DNA of 64,000 nucleotides from contig NZ_CP119791.1 in assembly GCF_029338295.1 (NCBI RefSeq), forward strand, positions 124,001-188,000. Direction: 5' to 3'. The DNA is from Haladaptatus sp. QDMS2. GTDB lineage: Archaea; Halobacteriota; Halobacteria; Halobacteriales; Halococcaceae. Shown here one piece after another: positions 26,424 through 35,442 of the stretch (the first letter of the stretch is position 1; the number at the start of each line of letters is the position of its first letter). The notes below the pieces were generated by a model. That model saw only the letters and a list, made by a program, of their open reading frames with translations, made no database searches and had not been told where the DNA came from. A program made the position numbers and the translations under genes.

Positions 26424-27257
26424 TCAGTGCCCCGAGAGCGGGTCGGGGCCCGGCGGGACGTGACGTTTGTGCTCGCTTTTCGTGTACAGTTCGTCTACCC
26501 GGTCGACGACGGACTCGTCTACGCCGAGGGTCGCCATCGTCTGTGCCTTCGTGAGCGGGCCGTCTACGTGCAGGGCGAGCACCTGGTCTAAGGTGTCGTA
26601 GGAGACGCCCATCTCTTCTTCGTCGGTCTGGCCGACCCACATCTCCGCGGTAGCGGTCTTCGCCGCGAGGTCTTCGGAGACGCCGACGTGGCGGGCCAGT
26701 TGCCGTACCTGCCCCTTATAGAGGTTCGCGATTGGGTGGCAATCGACCGCGCCGTCGCCGTACTTCGTGAAGTAGCCGACGAGCGCCTCAGACCGGTTGC
26801 CCGTCCCGAGGACGAGTCGGCTGTCGTGATTCGCGACGAGGTAGTTGAGCACGGCTCGCGTGCGGACGCGGACGTTCCCGGCGGCGAGCTGGTCGTCTGC
26901 GGCCTCCGGCACGGCGGCGAGGAACTCTTCGACGATGGGGTTGATTTCGATGACGTCGTACTCGATTTCGAGCAGCTGGGCGACGCGCTCTGCGTCGCTC
27001 ATGTTGTCCGCCGCGTTGACCTCACTCGGGAGGACGAGGCCTCGGACGTGTTTCTTCCCGAGTGCTTCGACCGCGAGAAACGCTGTGAGCGTCGAGTCGA
27101 TACCGCCCGAGAGACCGAGGACGGCCCCATCGACGCCCGCGGCGCGAACCTGGTCGCGGATGAACTGAGTGATGTGTTCGCGGTGGGCGTCGAGTTCGGC
27201 CTCTGTAAACGAGAGGTCGATTCGAGTTGCGACGTCGGCGGACTGAGTATCGGTCAT
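26424..27257 (-). CDS. nadE: NAD synthetase, ammonia-dependent
   Basis: 277 residues from MTDTQSADVATRIDLS. The PP-loop ATP motif is LGLSGGIDSTL, and it has the NadE blocks NRSEALVGYFTKYGDGA and HPIANLYKGQVRQLA. It converts deamido-NAD to NAD. No glutaminase domain is present, so it is the ammonia-dependent form. A TATA-like CTATTTGA (27281-27288 region) puts this ATG at leaderless distance, against the ATG nine codons upstream. Confidence 0.93.
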   Translation of the reverse strand: MTDTQSADVATRIDLSFTEAELDAHREHITQFIRDQVRAAGVDGAVLGLSGGIDSTLTAFLAVEALGKKHVRGLVLPSEVNAADNMSDAERVAQLLEIEYDVIEINPIVEEFLAAVPEAADDQLAAGNVRVRTRAVLNYLVANHDSRLVLGTGNRSEALVGYFTKYGDGAVDCHPIANLYKGQVRQLARHVGVSEDLAAKTATAEMWVGQTDEEEMGVSYDTLDQVLALHVDGPLTKAQTMATLGVDESVVDRVDELYTKSEHKRHVPPGPDPLSGH

Positions 27258-27365
27258 TGGCGAAAGTAGGGGCGGGAGCGTCAAATAGCCTTGTTACCAC
27301 GGCGAATTTGTGGACGTTCGTAGCGCGAACGGGGCCGTGGCTCGTCGATTCGAGGGTCTGAGAAG

Positions 27366-27436
27366 TGCGCCCGCCGGGAATTGAACCCGGATTGTAGCCT
27401 TGGGAAGGCTAAGTCATGCCATTAGACCACGGACGC
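27366..27436 (-). tRNA. tRNA-Gly (CCC)
   Basis: 71 nt on the minus strand: acceptor GCGTCCG/CGGGCGC with discriminator A, D-arm GTC...GAC, anticodon stem TAGCC/GGCTA with loop TTCCCAA, and T-arm CCGGG-TTCAATT-CCCGG. Anticodon CCC reads GGG. Confidence 0.95.
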
Positions 27437-27548
27437 GCTGTCTGCGTCTTTCCATTCTTCGGCGTCACACTTGAACGTAGCGCTTCTCGCGGGTCGTGAC
27501 TGCGCGGCTGTACAGCGATTCGGTTCCGCAGCGGATGTACGTTCGCCC

Positions 27549-28781
27549 TCACGTCCCGTAGGTTCCGGGTACGGGCAACAGCGCGTAGACGATGGCCGAG
27601 ACGACAGTCACGCCGCCGAGGACGAGGAACGTCGTCTCGAACCCGGAGAAATCGCTGAGGAGGCCGACGAGGGCCGGACCCGCCGCGCCGACGAGGAAGA
27701 ACACGGTTCGGACGAGTCCCCACGATGCGCCCTGCACCTCGTCCGGGAGCAACCGGATGATGTAGGCGTTCGTGACCGGATAGGTCCCGAGTCGCACCCC
27801 GACTACGGCCGAGAGAATGGCGAACGGGACGACCCCGGAGACGAACGGGACGACGAACAGCGGGAGTGCGCCGATGGCCGCCGCGACGGCGAGGACGGCC
27901 CGGTCGCTGTACGTGTCGGCGAGGCCGCCCGCGAGCGGTTGGGCCACCGCTCCGGCGAGGAAAATGAGCCCATAGAGTCCCGCCGCTGTCCCCTGATTGA
28001 GTCCCTTCACTTCGGTCAGGTAGGTCGGAAAGAACGCGGCGAAGCCCTGAAAACTCGAGAGCAGGAGCGTAATCGCGACGACGGCGATGAGTACCGGACG
28101 CTTGAGCACACCCTCGACGATGCCGTCCATATCCTTGGCGACACTGCGCCCATCGTTGCCGACTGCTGCAGACCGGGCACGAGGGACGACGCGCCAGACG
28201 AACAGGGCGATGAGCGCGAACAGGGGGACGAGCAGGCCGAGGGTGGTGCGCCAGCCGATGCTGACCACCAGCACCCCGGCCAGAAAGGGGATCAGCGCCC
28301 CGCCGATGCTCCCCGCGGCGAACGTCACGCCGATTGCGGTTCCATCGCTTTTGTCGTACACTGCAGAGAGTATCGTCCCGCGTGCCGGGCCGTAGAGTCC
28401 CATCCCCAGGCCGAGCAACAGGCTACCGAGGACGAACGCGGCGAACAGCGGCGAGAGTGCGAGTCCGGCGACGGCAAGCGCGGTGAGGCCGAGACTCGCC
28501 ACGAGGAGCGTCCGCTCGCCGAAGCGGTCGACGAGCAGCCCCGCCGGAAACTGCATGATGGCGTAGCCACTCCACAGCGCGGAGTAGGCGAGGCCGGCGG
28601 CGGCGTTGTCGAGGACGAACGCCGTCTTGATTTGCGGTAGAATCGCGGGCACCGCGGCTCTGAGTCCGTAGACGAGAAACCAGCCGAGCGCAATCGAAAC
28701 GAGAATCGGGCCGCGGCCATCGCTCCAGAGTCCCCGAACGTTCGCTGCGAGTGAGGTTCGTTCGGGGGACTCTGTGGCCAT
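27549..28781 (-). CDS. Major facilitator superfamily transporter
   Basis: 410 residues, twelve predicted membrane helices in two halves split by a basic loop near residue 190-200 (RVVPRARSAAVG). The MFS A-motif-like LLVDRFGERTLLV lies after helix 2, and GLADTYSDRAVLAV is its counterpart in the second half. The substrate cannot be inferred; drug/sugar-type exporters look similar. Confidence 0.85.
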   Translation of the reverse strand: MATESPERTSLAANVRGLWSDGRGPILVSIALGWFLVYGLRAAVPAILPQIKTAFVLDNAAAGLAYSALWSGYAIMQFPAGLLVDRFGERTLLVASLGLTALAVAGLALSPLFAAFVLGSLLLGLGMGLYGPARGTILSAVYDKSDGTAIGVTFAAGSIGGALIPFLAGVLVVSIGWRTTLGLLVPLFALIALFVWRVVPRARSAAVGNDGRSVAKDMDGIVEGVLKRPVLIAVVAITLLLSSFQGFAAFFPTYLTEVKGLNQGTAAGLYGLIFLAGAVAQPLAGGLADTYSDRAVLAVAAAIGALPLFVVPFVSGVVPFAILSAVVGVRLGTYPVTNAYIIRLLPDEVQGASWGLVRTVFFLVGAAGPALVGLLSDFSGFETTFLVLGGVTVVSAIVYALLPVPGTYGT

Positions 28782-28857
28782 GCACCGGGCGTTTCGGGCG
28801 AGCCCTCAAAACGGTATGTGAGCCGTCAGGGTCTGCCGGATTCTCAGGTTGCCTCGG

Positions 28858-30672
28858 TTAGAGGCCGCCCTGATTGACGCTGGTCGTCCAGCCTGTTCGT
28901 TCGCCCGACATGCTCGTTCCGCTTCTGAAGCGATTGCCCGTCACGATCCCGTTCTTGAGCGAGGCGCGACTGTACTGGTACAGCTTTCCGGCTTTGAAGT
29001 CGTTGTTCTGAAGCCGGATGTAGTCGGCACCGTCGTCGAGCAGCAGCGAGAGGCCGTCGTCTCCCTTCCCGTGATAGAACGTACAGCCACTGATGTCCAC
29101 CCACGGCGCGTCGATGACGAGGCCGTGGCGCTTGCCGTCGGACGGCGGGTTCAACCGGACTTCCCAGTCCTTAATCTTCACGTTCGCGCGGCTGATGCGC
29201 CCGAGTTGCGCCCGGGTGCCGCTCCCGCCAGTGTCGTTGATGGTCCAGTTCGAACAGACGATCATCCCTTCGTCGTCGCCGCTGCCCCTGAACTCACAAA
29301 TGTACTGGGAGTCGTCGGAGTTGACGTGAATGTTCGTCAGTTGGCAGTGTTTCGTGTCCTCGTTTACGCGAATGAGTTCGGAGGGCGTCCCCTGAATCGC
29401 ATCGATGTAGATGCTGTTCGCGACGGCGTGGCGGGCTTTCGCGACCCAGAGGGCGGCATAGGAGTAGTCGCGGTCCTCCGCGTCGTCGTTTATCAGGTGG
29501 CACTTGTACGCGAAGTCACCGTCGCCGAGGCGAAGCATCCCGGCACCACAGTTTTTGATCTGGGTGTTTCGGACGCTCACCTGGCCGTTGTGTCCGGCGC
29601 TGTAGATGCCGTTGTTGATGAACCCCTCGATGAACGAGTTCTCGATGACGATGTGACCGAGGTGGTCACGTTCGAGCGAGATACCCATCGGATGTTCTTG
29701 CTCCCTTTGCTCCGGGTTGTAGTATCCGCCGTCGGGCATGGTGACGCTCACGTAGCCGCGACCGGTTTCCTTGAGCAGGGTCGGGTGGATGGAGTAGACC
29801 TGACCGTAGTCGCGGTCCATCTCGCCGATGATTTTGATGTTGTTGATGTAGAGGTATTCGTCTACGGCCGCCTGGATGGAGGAAGCCGCACACTGGGGCA
29901 TGGTAATGTCGAACGTGATGTTCTCTGTGAGGAACATGTCCGCGTTGTCCTTCGCCCCGCTGCCCAACTTCAGGAAGTGGGTCATCTGCGGATCTCTGCA
30001 TTTCACCCTCGCCTGTGGCTTCCCGATAATACCGAAGGCGTCGAACTTCTCGACGGTGACTGCGGTGTTCCAGGTGTACTCGCCCTCTGGGAGAACGTAG
30101 ATGGTCGTGCTGTTGACGCCACCGTCGAAGTCGTCCTTGATGAACTTCCCGAGGTCGTCGTCCGTTCCCGGCTGGATGCCGCGCTCGGTGACGTCCACGA
30201 CGTTCCAGCTCTTGACGGACATCGAATCGAGGATTGCGCCCTTGGTGATTTCCAGGCTTCCTGGATTTACGGCACCGGCATCATCCTCGTCTGCGCCCGA
30301 AATCGGCGACTGGAATTTGACCGGGCCGGGGGCGTCGCCGTCGCCCTCGTAGGCCCGCATCGACCACGTTTGGGCGGTCGAGTCACGGAGTTGGATGGTC
30401 CCGTTTCCGGAGCCGGAGGTGCTCCAGGACGAGAAATCATCCGACGTCGTGATGTCGTTCAGATTGAGGATGTTGTTCCCCTCCATGTTGAGGTTGCCGT
30501 CGATGGAGAGGGCGTCGTTCTCCGGGGTCAGATTTCGGAACGATGCGTTGGGGGATGGTCGGCCGTTGCCAACCACGCTCAGCCCTGTGAGCCCCGCCAG
30601 CGCGAGTAATCCCCGTCGAGTCGTATCGAACGTCTCGTCGTTGTCGTCCGGTTCGTCAGTATTTTCTTTCAT
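28858..30672 (-). CDS. Tat-exported parallel beta-helix surface protein
   Basis: 604 residues. A Tat signal (TTRRGLLALAGLTGLSVVG) follows an acidic 17-residue leader. The mature part has NLNMEGNNILNLNDIT near the start, a pectate-lyase-like opening (DFDGGVNSTTIYVLPEGEYTW), and then rungs with Asn/Gly/Asp turns (NNGIYSAGHNGQVSVRNTQIKN and similar), the pattern of a right-handed beta-helix. Such proteins are polysaccharide lyases, hydrolases or adhesins. No catalytic residues can be picked out with confidence. Confidence 0.75.
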   Translation of the reverse strand: MKENTDEPDDNDETFDTTRRGLLALAGLTGLSVVGNGRPSPNASFRNLTPENDALSIDGNLNMEGNNILNLNDITTSDDFSSWSTSGSGNGTIQLRDSTAQTWSMRAYEGDGDAPGPVKFQSPISGADEDDAGAVNPGSLEITKGAILDSMSVKSWNVVDVTERGIQPGTDDDLGKFIKDDFDGGVNSTTIYVLPEGEYTWNTAVTVEKFDAFGIIGKPQARVKCRDPQMTHFLKLGSGAKDNADMFLTENITFDITMPQCAASSIQAAVDEYLYINNIKIIGEMDRDYGQVYSIHPTLLKETGRGYVSVTMPDGGYYNPEQREQEHPMGISLERDHLGHIVIENSFIEGFINNGIYSAGHNGQVSVRNTQIKNCGAGMLRLGDGDFAYKCHLINDDAEDRDYSYAALWVAKARHAVANSIYIDAIQGTPSELIRVNEDTKHCQLTNIHVNSDDSQYICEFRGSGDDEGMIVCSNWTINDTGGSGTRAQLGRISRANVKIKDWEVRLNPPSDGKRHGLVIDAPWVDISGCTFYHGKGDDGLSLLLDDGADYIRLQNNDFKAGKLYQYSRASLKNGIVTGNRFRSGTSMSGERTGWTTSVNQGGL

Positions 30673-31036
30673 GCTATAAATTGCCCCTCGGCAAGACAGT
30701 AACGTACTAACGACTGTTATTATAGAGTGACTAAACTATGACGAAACGAAAGGATGATGCTGCGTTAACAACTCGTTATCCAGCATAATTACGGGTTATT
30801 CCGGGTTTTACGGGCTCGTATTCCGGATGAAACGACATTTTCGAGATTGACATCTACAGTGGCTCACATTTTCGGCATCCGGCGGGTGTTTTTCCCGACA
30901 ACCGTTATCGGAGCGGCCTTTCGACGTAGCAACCCCGTTATCAGGTAGGTAACAATACCCATGGCTCACTCATCACATACTGGGGGAAACGCGTGTACGG
31001 ACAATCGGACAATTCGGCAACCGTGGGGGGTCGCCG
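30673..31036. promoter_or_regulatory. Divergent intergenic region with three CAAC..CGTTATC motifs
   Basis: 364 bp without a firm gene, AT-rich near the beta-helix start. It contains three related words: CAACTCGTTATC (30769-30780), CAACCGTTATC (30899-30909) and CAACCCCGTTATC (30930-30942). A short ATG frame from 30961 overlaps the next gene and is not supported. Confidence 0.4.
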
Positions 31037-31660
31037 ATGAAAACAGTCTCAACAGGTATCGAAATTTTAGATCGCAAACTCGGTGGTGGCATTCCGGCCG
31101 GCAGTATCGTCGCGCTCGTGGCGAAGCCTGCGAGCCAGGCAGAACTGGTGCTCTTGGAATTGACTGCCGAGCACGAAACGCTGTATCTCACCACCCAGCG
31201 ATCCGCACAGGCGGTCCGCGACGCGATAGACCGAACGTCTACGCGAGTGGGTGAACCGGTCGTCCAGGAAGTCGAAGCTGAAGCGCCAATCGACCACGCG
31301 CTGGCACTGATTCGGCAGCTGCCAGAGGGGGTCAACCTCATCGTAGACTCCGTCGACGTGCTCGAAGCAGATGGGGGCGTTCGGTATCGCAACTTCCTGA
31401 ACGACCTCCAGACTCACATGGTGAACATCGGCGGCGTTGCCTACCTGCACTGCCTCGACGGGCGGGCCGTTCCGCCGATGCGAGATACCACCGAGTACAT
31501 GGCGGACCTCGTCTTCACGCTCTCGACGGACGTGAAGGGCGAAACCATCGAGAATCGCCTGACGATTCCAAAGTATCGCGGCGGGGCCGCGATTCGAGAC
31601 GCCATCAAGCTCCAGTTGGCAGACCGAGTCGCCATCGACACCAGCCGCGACATCGCCTAG
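31037..31660 (+). CDS. RecA/KaiC-superfamily protein with degenerate P-loop
   Basis: 207 residues. It opens like a RadA/KaiC core (STGIEILDRKLGGGIPAGSIVALVAKP), but the Walker A GxGKT is replaced by KPASQAE. The Walker B-like strand VNLIVDSVDVLE remains. This suggests a non-catalytic RecA-fold protein, as seen in several haloarchaeal regulators. It converges with the Nmad3-like gene with a 4-bp overlap. Confidence 0.75.
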   Translation: MKTVSTGIEILDRKLGGGIPAGSIVALVAKPASQAELVLLELTAEHETLYLTTQRSAQAVRDAIDRTSTRVGEPVVQEVEAEAPIDHALALIRQLPEGVNLIVDSVDVLEADGGVRYRNFLNDLQTHMVNIGGVAYLHCLDGRAVPPMRDTTEYMADLVFTLSTDVKGETIENRLTIPKYRGGAAIRDAIKLQLADRVAIDTSRDIA

Positions 31661-32367
31661 TCCTGCGTTTTCTCCCCGAGTTCTGCCCGAAGTTTTTCAG
31701 TTGCAGATTCATCGAACCGCAGCGGTCGTCGCCACCACGGTCCCTTTCCAGAATCGCTGGACCACTCGGTGACGGCGTGATTCGCCGTCGCTCCCGCCTC
31801 CGGCGTGCTGAGCGGGAACGCCCGGTCGAACAGGCGCGACTCATTGGGGTCGCCGCGAAGCAACACTCGGGCGTCGAAGGGATCGCGTTTGAGGTGGGCG
31901 TTCGAGGCGAATGCCGCTTTCTCAGTCGCCGAAAGCTCGTCGAAATCGTCGCCCGAAACCGGGTCGCGGGCGAGTTCGAACTGCCCGATGATGTAACAGC
32001 CCCAGCGCGGGGCAATCCAGGGCGCGGGGTCGTCGCCCGCTGTCGAAAGGGTGGCGTAAAAGTACACGAAATCACCCGCTTCGAGCGATTGCAGCGGTCG
32101 GGCTTTGACGCCGAACGGGTCGCCGTAGGTGTAGTTTTCACACGGACCATAGTCGGCGAACTCCGGGTCCAAGTGGACCGGTGTCTCGCGGATTTCTGCT
32201 GGTATCTCCATCGAGAGACCGAGGTCTGCGTAGGTCGGGACCGGGTCGGTCGTGGACGCTTCTTCCGGTATCGGGACGTACTCGAAACTGCCGTCGTCGT
32301 AAATCGGGCCGCGAAAGCCGGGCGCGTTGGTGTTCGCGCCGATGTTGATGGCGACGCTTCGTGGCAT
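31657..32367 (-). CDS. Nmad3-like putative nucleotide modification protein
   Basis: 236 residues from MPRSVAINIGANTNAPGFRGPIY. The N-terminal block and the later DFVYFYATLSTAG and WGCYIIGQFELA segments match what I recall as the Nmad3 domain (nucleotide modification-associated domain 3). Members occur with DNA-modification or mobile systems, but biochemistry is scarce. The start six codons inside the longest frame is chosen for family resemblance. Confidence 0.65.
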   Translation of the reverse strand: MPRSVAINIGANTNAPGFRGPIYDDGSFEYVPIPEEASTTDPVPTYADLGLSMEIPAEIRETPVHLDPEFADYGPCENYTYGDPFGVKARPLQSLEAGDFVYFYATLSTAGDDPAPWIAPRWGCYIIGQFELARDPVSGDDFDELSATEKAAFASNAHLKRDPFDARVLLRGDPNESRLFDRAFPLSTPEAGATANHAVTEWSSDSGKGPWWRRPLRFDESATEKLRAELGEKTQD

Positions 32368-32397
32368 AGTGGTCACTCGGGGCACGACGCTAAAACG

Positions 32398-32679
32398 TTA
32401 AACGGAGAGTGGCTGGATACACTCTTTGCAAAAGACGAACACCGGGTCTGCCTCGTTCTGGGTGCCACAATGTGGACACTGGCGGAACTCGCCCGGGACG
32501 TGCCCGCTCTGGGTTCCGTAGTCCGCAGTCGCGCTCGACCCCTCGTACCCGGAGGCGTCGCTCGGCGAGAATTGTTCGAATCGAGACTCATCGCTCGTGC
32601 GGAGGTATTGGTAGACCAACAGGTGGATGACGGTGAACCCGATGATGTAGGCGACAACCCACCCCCACGCGTCGAGCAT
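32398..32679 (-). CDS. Small membrane protein with C-terminal zinc ribbon
   Basis: 93 residues. The N-terminal transmembrane helix is WGWVVAYIIGFTVIHLLVY, a low-complexity Ser/Gly linker follows, and the C-terminal four-Cys ribbon is CPHCGTQNEADPVFVFCKEC. The architecture is common among haloarchaeal zinc-ribbon membrane proteins of unknown role. Confidence 0.75.
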   Translation of the reverse strand: MLDAWGWVVAYIIGFTVIHLLVYQYLRTSDESRFEQFSPSDASGYEGSSATADYGTQSGHVPGEFRQCPHCGTQNEADPVFVFCKECIQPLSV

Positions 32680-32729
32680 ACTTTGAGATACGGTGTCAAG
32701 GTACTTTGTCTCTTCGGCGTTACAGGCCC

Positions 32730-33821
32730 TTAGGCTGGTCTAAGCCGGATGACGCGATCGTCACCGTCCTTGGCAAGTCCGCGCCCGTCTCGATTGCTCG
32801 TCGTGACGTAGAGGTGGCCGCCCGGTCCCGAAAATGCCGTCCTGAGTCGGCCGAATTCATCGACTAACAACTGTTCTTGTTCGGTTACAGTCCGGTTATC
32901 GAACCGAATTCGCCGCAGATACGACCCTTTCAGCATCGGCACGAAGAGGTCACCCTGCCACTGGCTGATGGGGCCGTCGTAAAACGCCGCGCTCCCCGGG
33001 GCAATCGTGGGCGTGTAGGAGACGAGCGGGTCGGTGTACTCGCCACCGGAATCGCCCATCACGTCGGGCCAACCGTAGTTGTTCCCGGCTTCGAGGACGT
33101 TGATTTCGTCCGCGCGGTCCGGGCCGTGTTCACTCGAAAAGAGCACGCCGTCATCACGGAAGGCGAGGCCCTGTGGATTCCGGTGGCCGTAGGTGAACAC
33201 CGCGTTGTCGAAGTGATTGTCCGGGTGTGGTTCCCCGTCGAGGGTCAGGCGTAGCACCTTCCCGTTTAACGTCTCTGTGTCCTGTGCGCCGTCGCGTTCG
33301 CGGGCGTCGCCCGCCGTCGCGTACAGTGCGCCCTCGGGACCGACCGCGAGGCGGCCGCCGTCGTGGGTGGTCGCGCCGGGGATGCCCGAAACGATTTCTT
33401 CGAATGCCCAGTCGTTCCCGACGTCGTGGCGGAGGATACGATTCAGCATTCGCGTGTTCGGGGTGTGCGTCTGGTAGGTGTAGGCCACGTCGGGGTCGTC
33501 GGGGTGGAACACGAGGCCGAGCAGGCCCGCCTCCCCCCTCGCTGCCGTCGCATCGGTCATGTCCCGGACCACCTCGCGCTCGCCGTCGCGAACGCGGACG
33601 ATGCGGCCCGGGCGCTCGGTGAGATACAGGTCGCCATCGCGAAACGCTGCCCCCCACGGGACTTCGAGGCCGGTTGCGAAGGTTTCGACCACGACCTCCT
33701 GGTCACCGACTGTGGTCGTCGAATCGTCGGGGGCGGACCCGCCGAGGCCGGGGAGGGTACAGCCGGCGAGTCCGGCCGTGGCAGTGGCTGCGACGCCTGC
33801 GAGGTAGGCGCGTCGATTCAT
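32730..33821 (-). CDS. PQQ-dependent aldose/glucose dehydrogenase-like lipoprotein
   Basis: 363 residues. A Tat-type signal with lipobox (AGLAGC) is followed by the soluble glucose dehydrogenase (GDH-B/Asd) beta-propeller: GLEVPWGAAFRDG, GEAGLLGLVFHPD, HDGGRLAVGPEGALYATAGDA, GHRNPQGLAF and EHGPDRADEINVLEAGNNYGWP. It oxidises sugars outside the membrane using PQQ or a similar cofactor. It lies 8 bp after the gamma-carbonic-anhydrase-like gene. Confidence 0.88.
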   Translation of the reverse strand: MNRRAYLAGVAATATAGLAGCTLPGLGGSAPDDSTTTVGDQEVVVETFATGLEVPWGAAFRDGDLYLTERPGRIVRVRDGEREVVRDMTDATAARGEAGLLGLVFHPDDPDVAYTYQTHTPNTRMLNRILRHDVGNDWAFEEIVSGIPGATTHDGGRLAVGPEGALYATAGDARERDGAQDTETLNGKVLRLTLDGEPHPDNHFDNAVFTYGHRNPQGLAFRDDGVLFSSEHGPDRADEINVLEAGNNYGWPDVMGDSGGEYTDPLVSYTPTIAPGSAAFYDGPISQWQGDLFVPMLKGSYLRRIRFDNRTVTEQEQLLVDEFGRLRTAFSGPGGHLYVTTSNRDGRGLAKDGDDRVIRLRPA

Positions 33822-33829
33822 GCTCGCAG

Positions 33830-34357
33830 TTAGGGCTCACGGGCGGAAAAGCCCTCGTCTGCGAGCAATTCCGACGTTTCCGCGTGGCGCTTTGAAAGGG
33901 CGACGTACCGGTCGCCGGCGGCGAACCAGCCCGAGTCCTCCAGTTCGAACTTCACTTCGGCGGGCGACCCGGCCACGAGCACGCCGCCGGGGATTTCGGT
34001 GTCCTCGGTGACGACGCTGCCGGCCGCGACGATGGACTTCTCGCCAATTACCGCCCGGTCGAGGACGACGGCGTTCATGCCGACGAGACTTCGCTCGCGT
34101 ACCGTCGCGTCGTGGACGATCGCGCCGTGGCCGACGGTGGCGTAGGGTTCGAGGACGGCGTCCTCGTGGAGCGTCGCGTTGTCCTGGACGTTCGCCCCTT
34201 CGCCGATTTCGATGGTTCCGACGTCCCCTCGGAGGACGGCGTTCGGCCAGACGCTGGCGTCGGGACCGATTCGCACGTCGCCGATGACCACGGCTGCGGG
34301 GTCGACGTAGGCACTGTCTGCGATTTGGGGTTCCTTCCCGTCGAACGAGCGGAGCAT
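33830..34357 (-). CDS. Gamma-carbonic anhydrase-like hexapeptide protein
   Basis: 175 residues with left-handed beta-helix hexapeptide repeats (VVIGDVRIGPDASVWPNAVLRGDVG...). The zinc ligands fit H64, H77 and H82, the spacing of gamma-carbonic anhydrases. It may hydrate CO2 or be a related acyltransferase-like scaffold (YrdA group). It is the first of two neighbouring hexapeptide genes. Confidence 0.88.
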   Translation of the reverse strand: MLRSFDGKEPQIADSAYVDPAAVVIGDVRIGPDASVWPNAVLRGDVGTIEIGEGANVQDNATLHEDAVLEPYATVGHGAIVHDATVRERSLVGMNAVVLDRAVIGEKSIVAAGSVVTEDTEIPGGVLVAGSPAEVKFELEDSGWFAAGDRYVALSKRHAETSELLADEGFSAREP

Positions 34358-34406
34358 AGCCTCGCTTGGTGGGTCTGGGCCAAAAGTCCTCGTCTGGGTG
34401 GGAAAA

Positions 34407-35309
34407 TCAGTTCGGCGGCTGTCGCGTGCGCCCGAATTCGTCGAACTCGTCTAACTCCTCGGGGAGTTCGTACGGAATCTTGCGCTCGTCGCGGTGGCTC
34501 TCGTAGCGTTCGTCGACCGGGTGGGCGACTGACTCCCAGCCGGGTTTGACGCGGACGCTCTTTGCGGGCTGGCCGACGACGACGTGGTGGGGTGGCACGT
34601 CGTGCTGGACGACCGACCGGGCACCGGCGACCGAGTTTTCGCCGACTTTGACCCCGGCGCGAACCATCACGTCGAACGTCAGGCGTGCGTCGTCTTCGAC
34701 GATGGTGTGGAAGTTTTCGACGGCGGTCTGGTCGTTGATGTCGTGGTCGTGGCTGTAGATGTGGACGCCGTCGGAAATCGAACAGCGACGCCCGATGGTG
34801 AGCTTGCCGCGGTCGTCAAGGTGGACGTCGTCGTGGATGACGGTGTTGTCGCCGATGGAAATGTTGTGCCCGTAGGTCATCGTGACGCCCTTGAAGATGC
34901 GGAGGTTGTCGCCTGCATCCTCGAAGAGGTGGTTCGCGAGCATTTGCCGGAAGCGCAGGGCGAACTCGATGTTGTCCGCCATCGGCGTCGCGTCGAACTG
35001 CCGCCAGAGCCACTGGAGGTGTTTCGAGCGCTTGAACTTCTCCTCGTCTTTCTCCGCGTAGTACTCGCTTTCGAGGGTGGAGTTACACGGGTCGTAGCCC
35101 TGCAGGCGAACGCGCTCTGCGGTAGAGACCGACTCGCCGTTCTGCCAGCGTTCGTATGCGTCTCGGTCGCCGTAGAGGTCTACGAGAACGTCCTCTACGA
35201 CCTCGCAGGTACTTTCTTCGTCACCCGAGAGTCGCTCATCGACCTCGTCGATGAACGCCCTGACGCCTGCCTCTGCGGCGTCAGGCAGGTGGACGTGTCG
35301 CTTCGTCAT
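34407..35309 (-). CDS. Hexapeptide-repeat acyltransferase-like protein
   Basis: 300 residues from MTKRHVHLPDAAEAG. The helical N-terminal half (about 1-145) includes a DPCNSTLESEYYAEKDEEKF segment. The C-terminal half has the left-handed beta-helix of O-acetyltransferases (ISIGDNTVIHDDVHLDDRGKLTIGRRCSISDGVHIYSHDH, then VHDVPPHHVVVGQPAK-like end). It probably acetylates a sugar or similar substrate. Confidence 0.85.
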   Translation of the reverse strand: MTKRHVHLPDAAEAGVRAFIDEVDERLSGDEESTCEVVEDVLVDLYGDRDAYERWQNGESVSTAERVRLQGYDPCNSTLESEYYAEKDEEKFKRSKHLQWLWRQFDATPMADNIEFALRFRQMLANHLFEDAGDNLRIFKGVTMTYGHNISIGDNTVIHDDVHLDDRGKLTIGRRCSISDGVHIYSHDHDINDQTAVENFHTIVEDDARLTFDVMVRAGVKVGENSVAGARSVVQHDVPPHHVVVGQPAKSVRVKPGWESVAHPVDERYESHRDERKIPYELPEELDEFDEFGRTRQPPN

Positions 35310-35442
35310 GGCAACTCGTTCACGCTGGTGACTGATAGGGGTTTCCGTTACGGCACTTCCGGAACCGCACTCCACAATAACTGTAACGGCCGGTCGGGGC
35401 AGAATGCACACGGATAAGTGCGTCTCGTCCCTACCCCCGCCC

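Noticed and set aside
30961-31254. 97-codon frame starting just before the RecA-like gene
   Set aside because: It overlaps the better-supported gene in another frame for most of its length and has a basic, Arg-rich composition.
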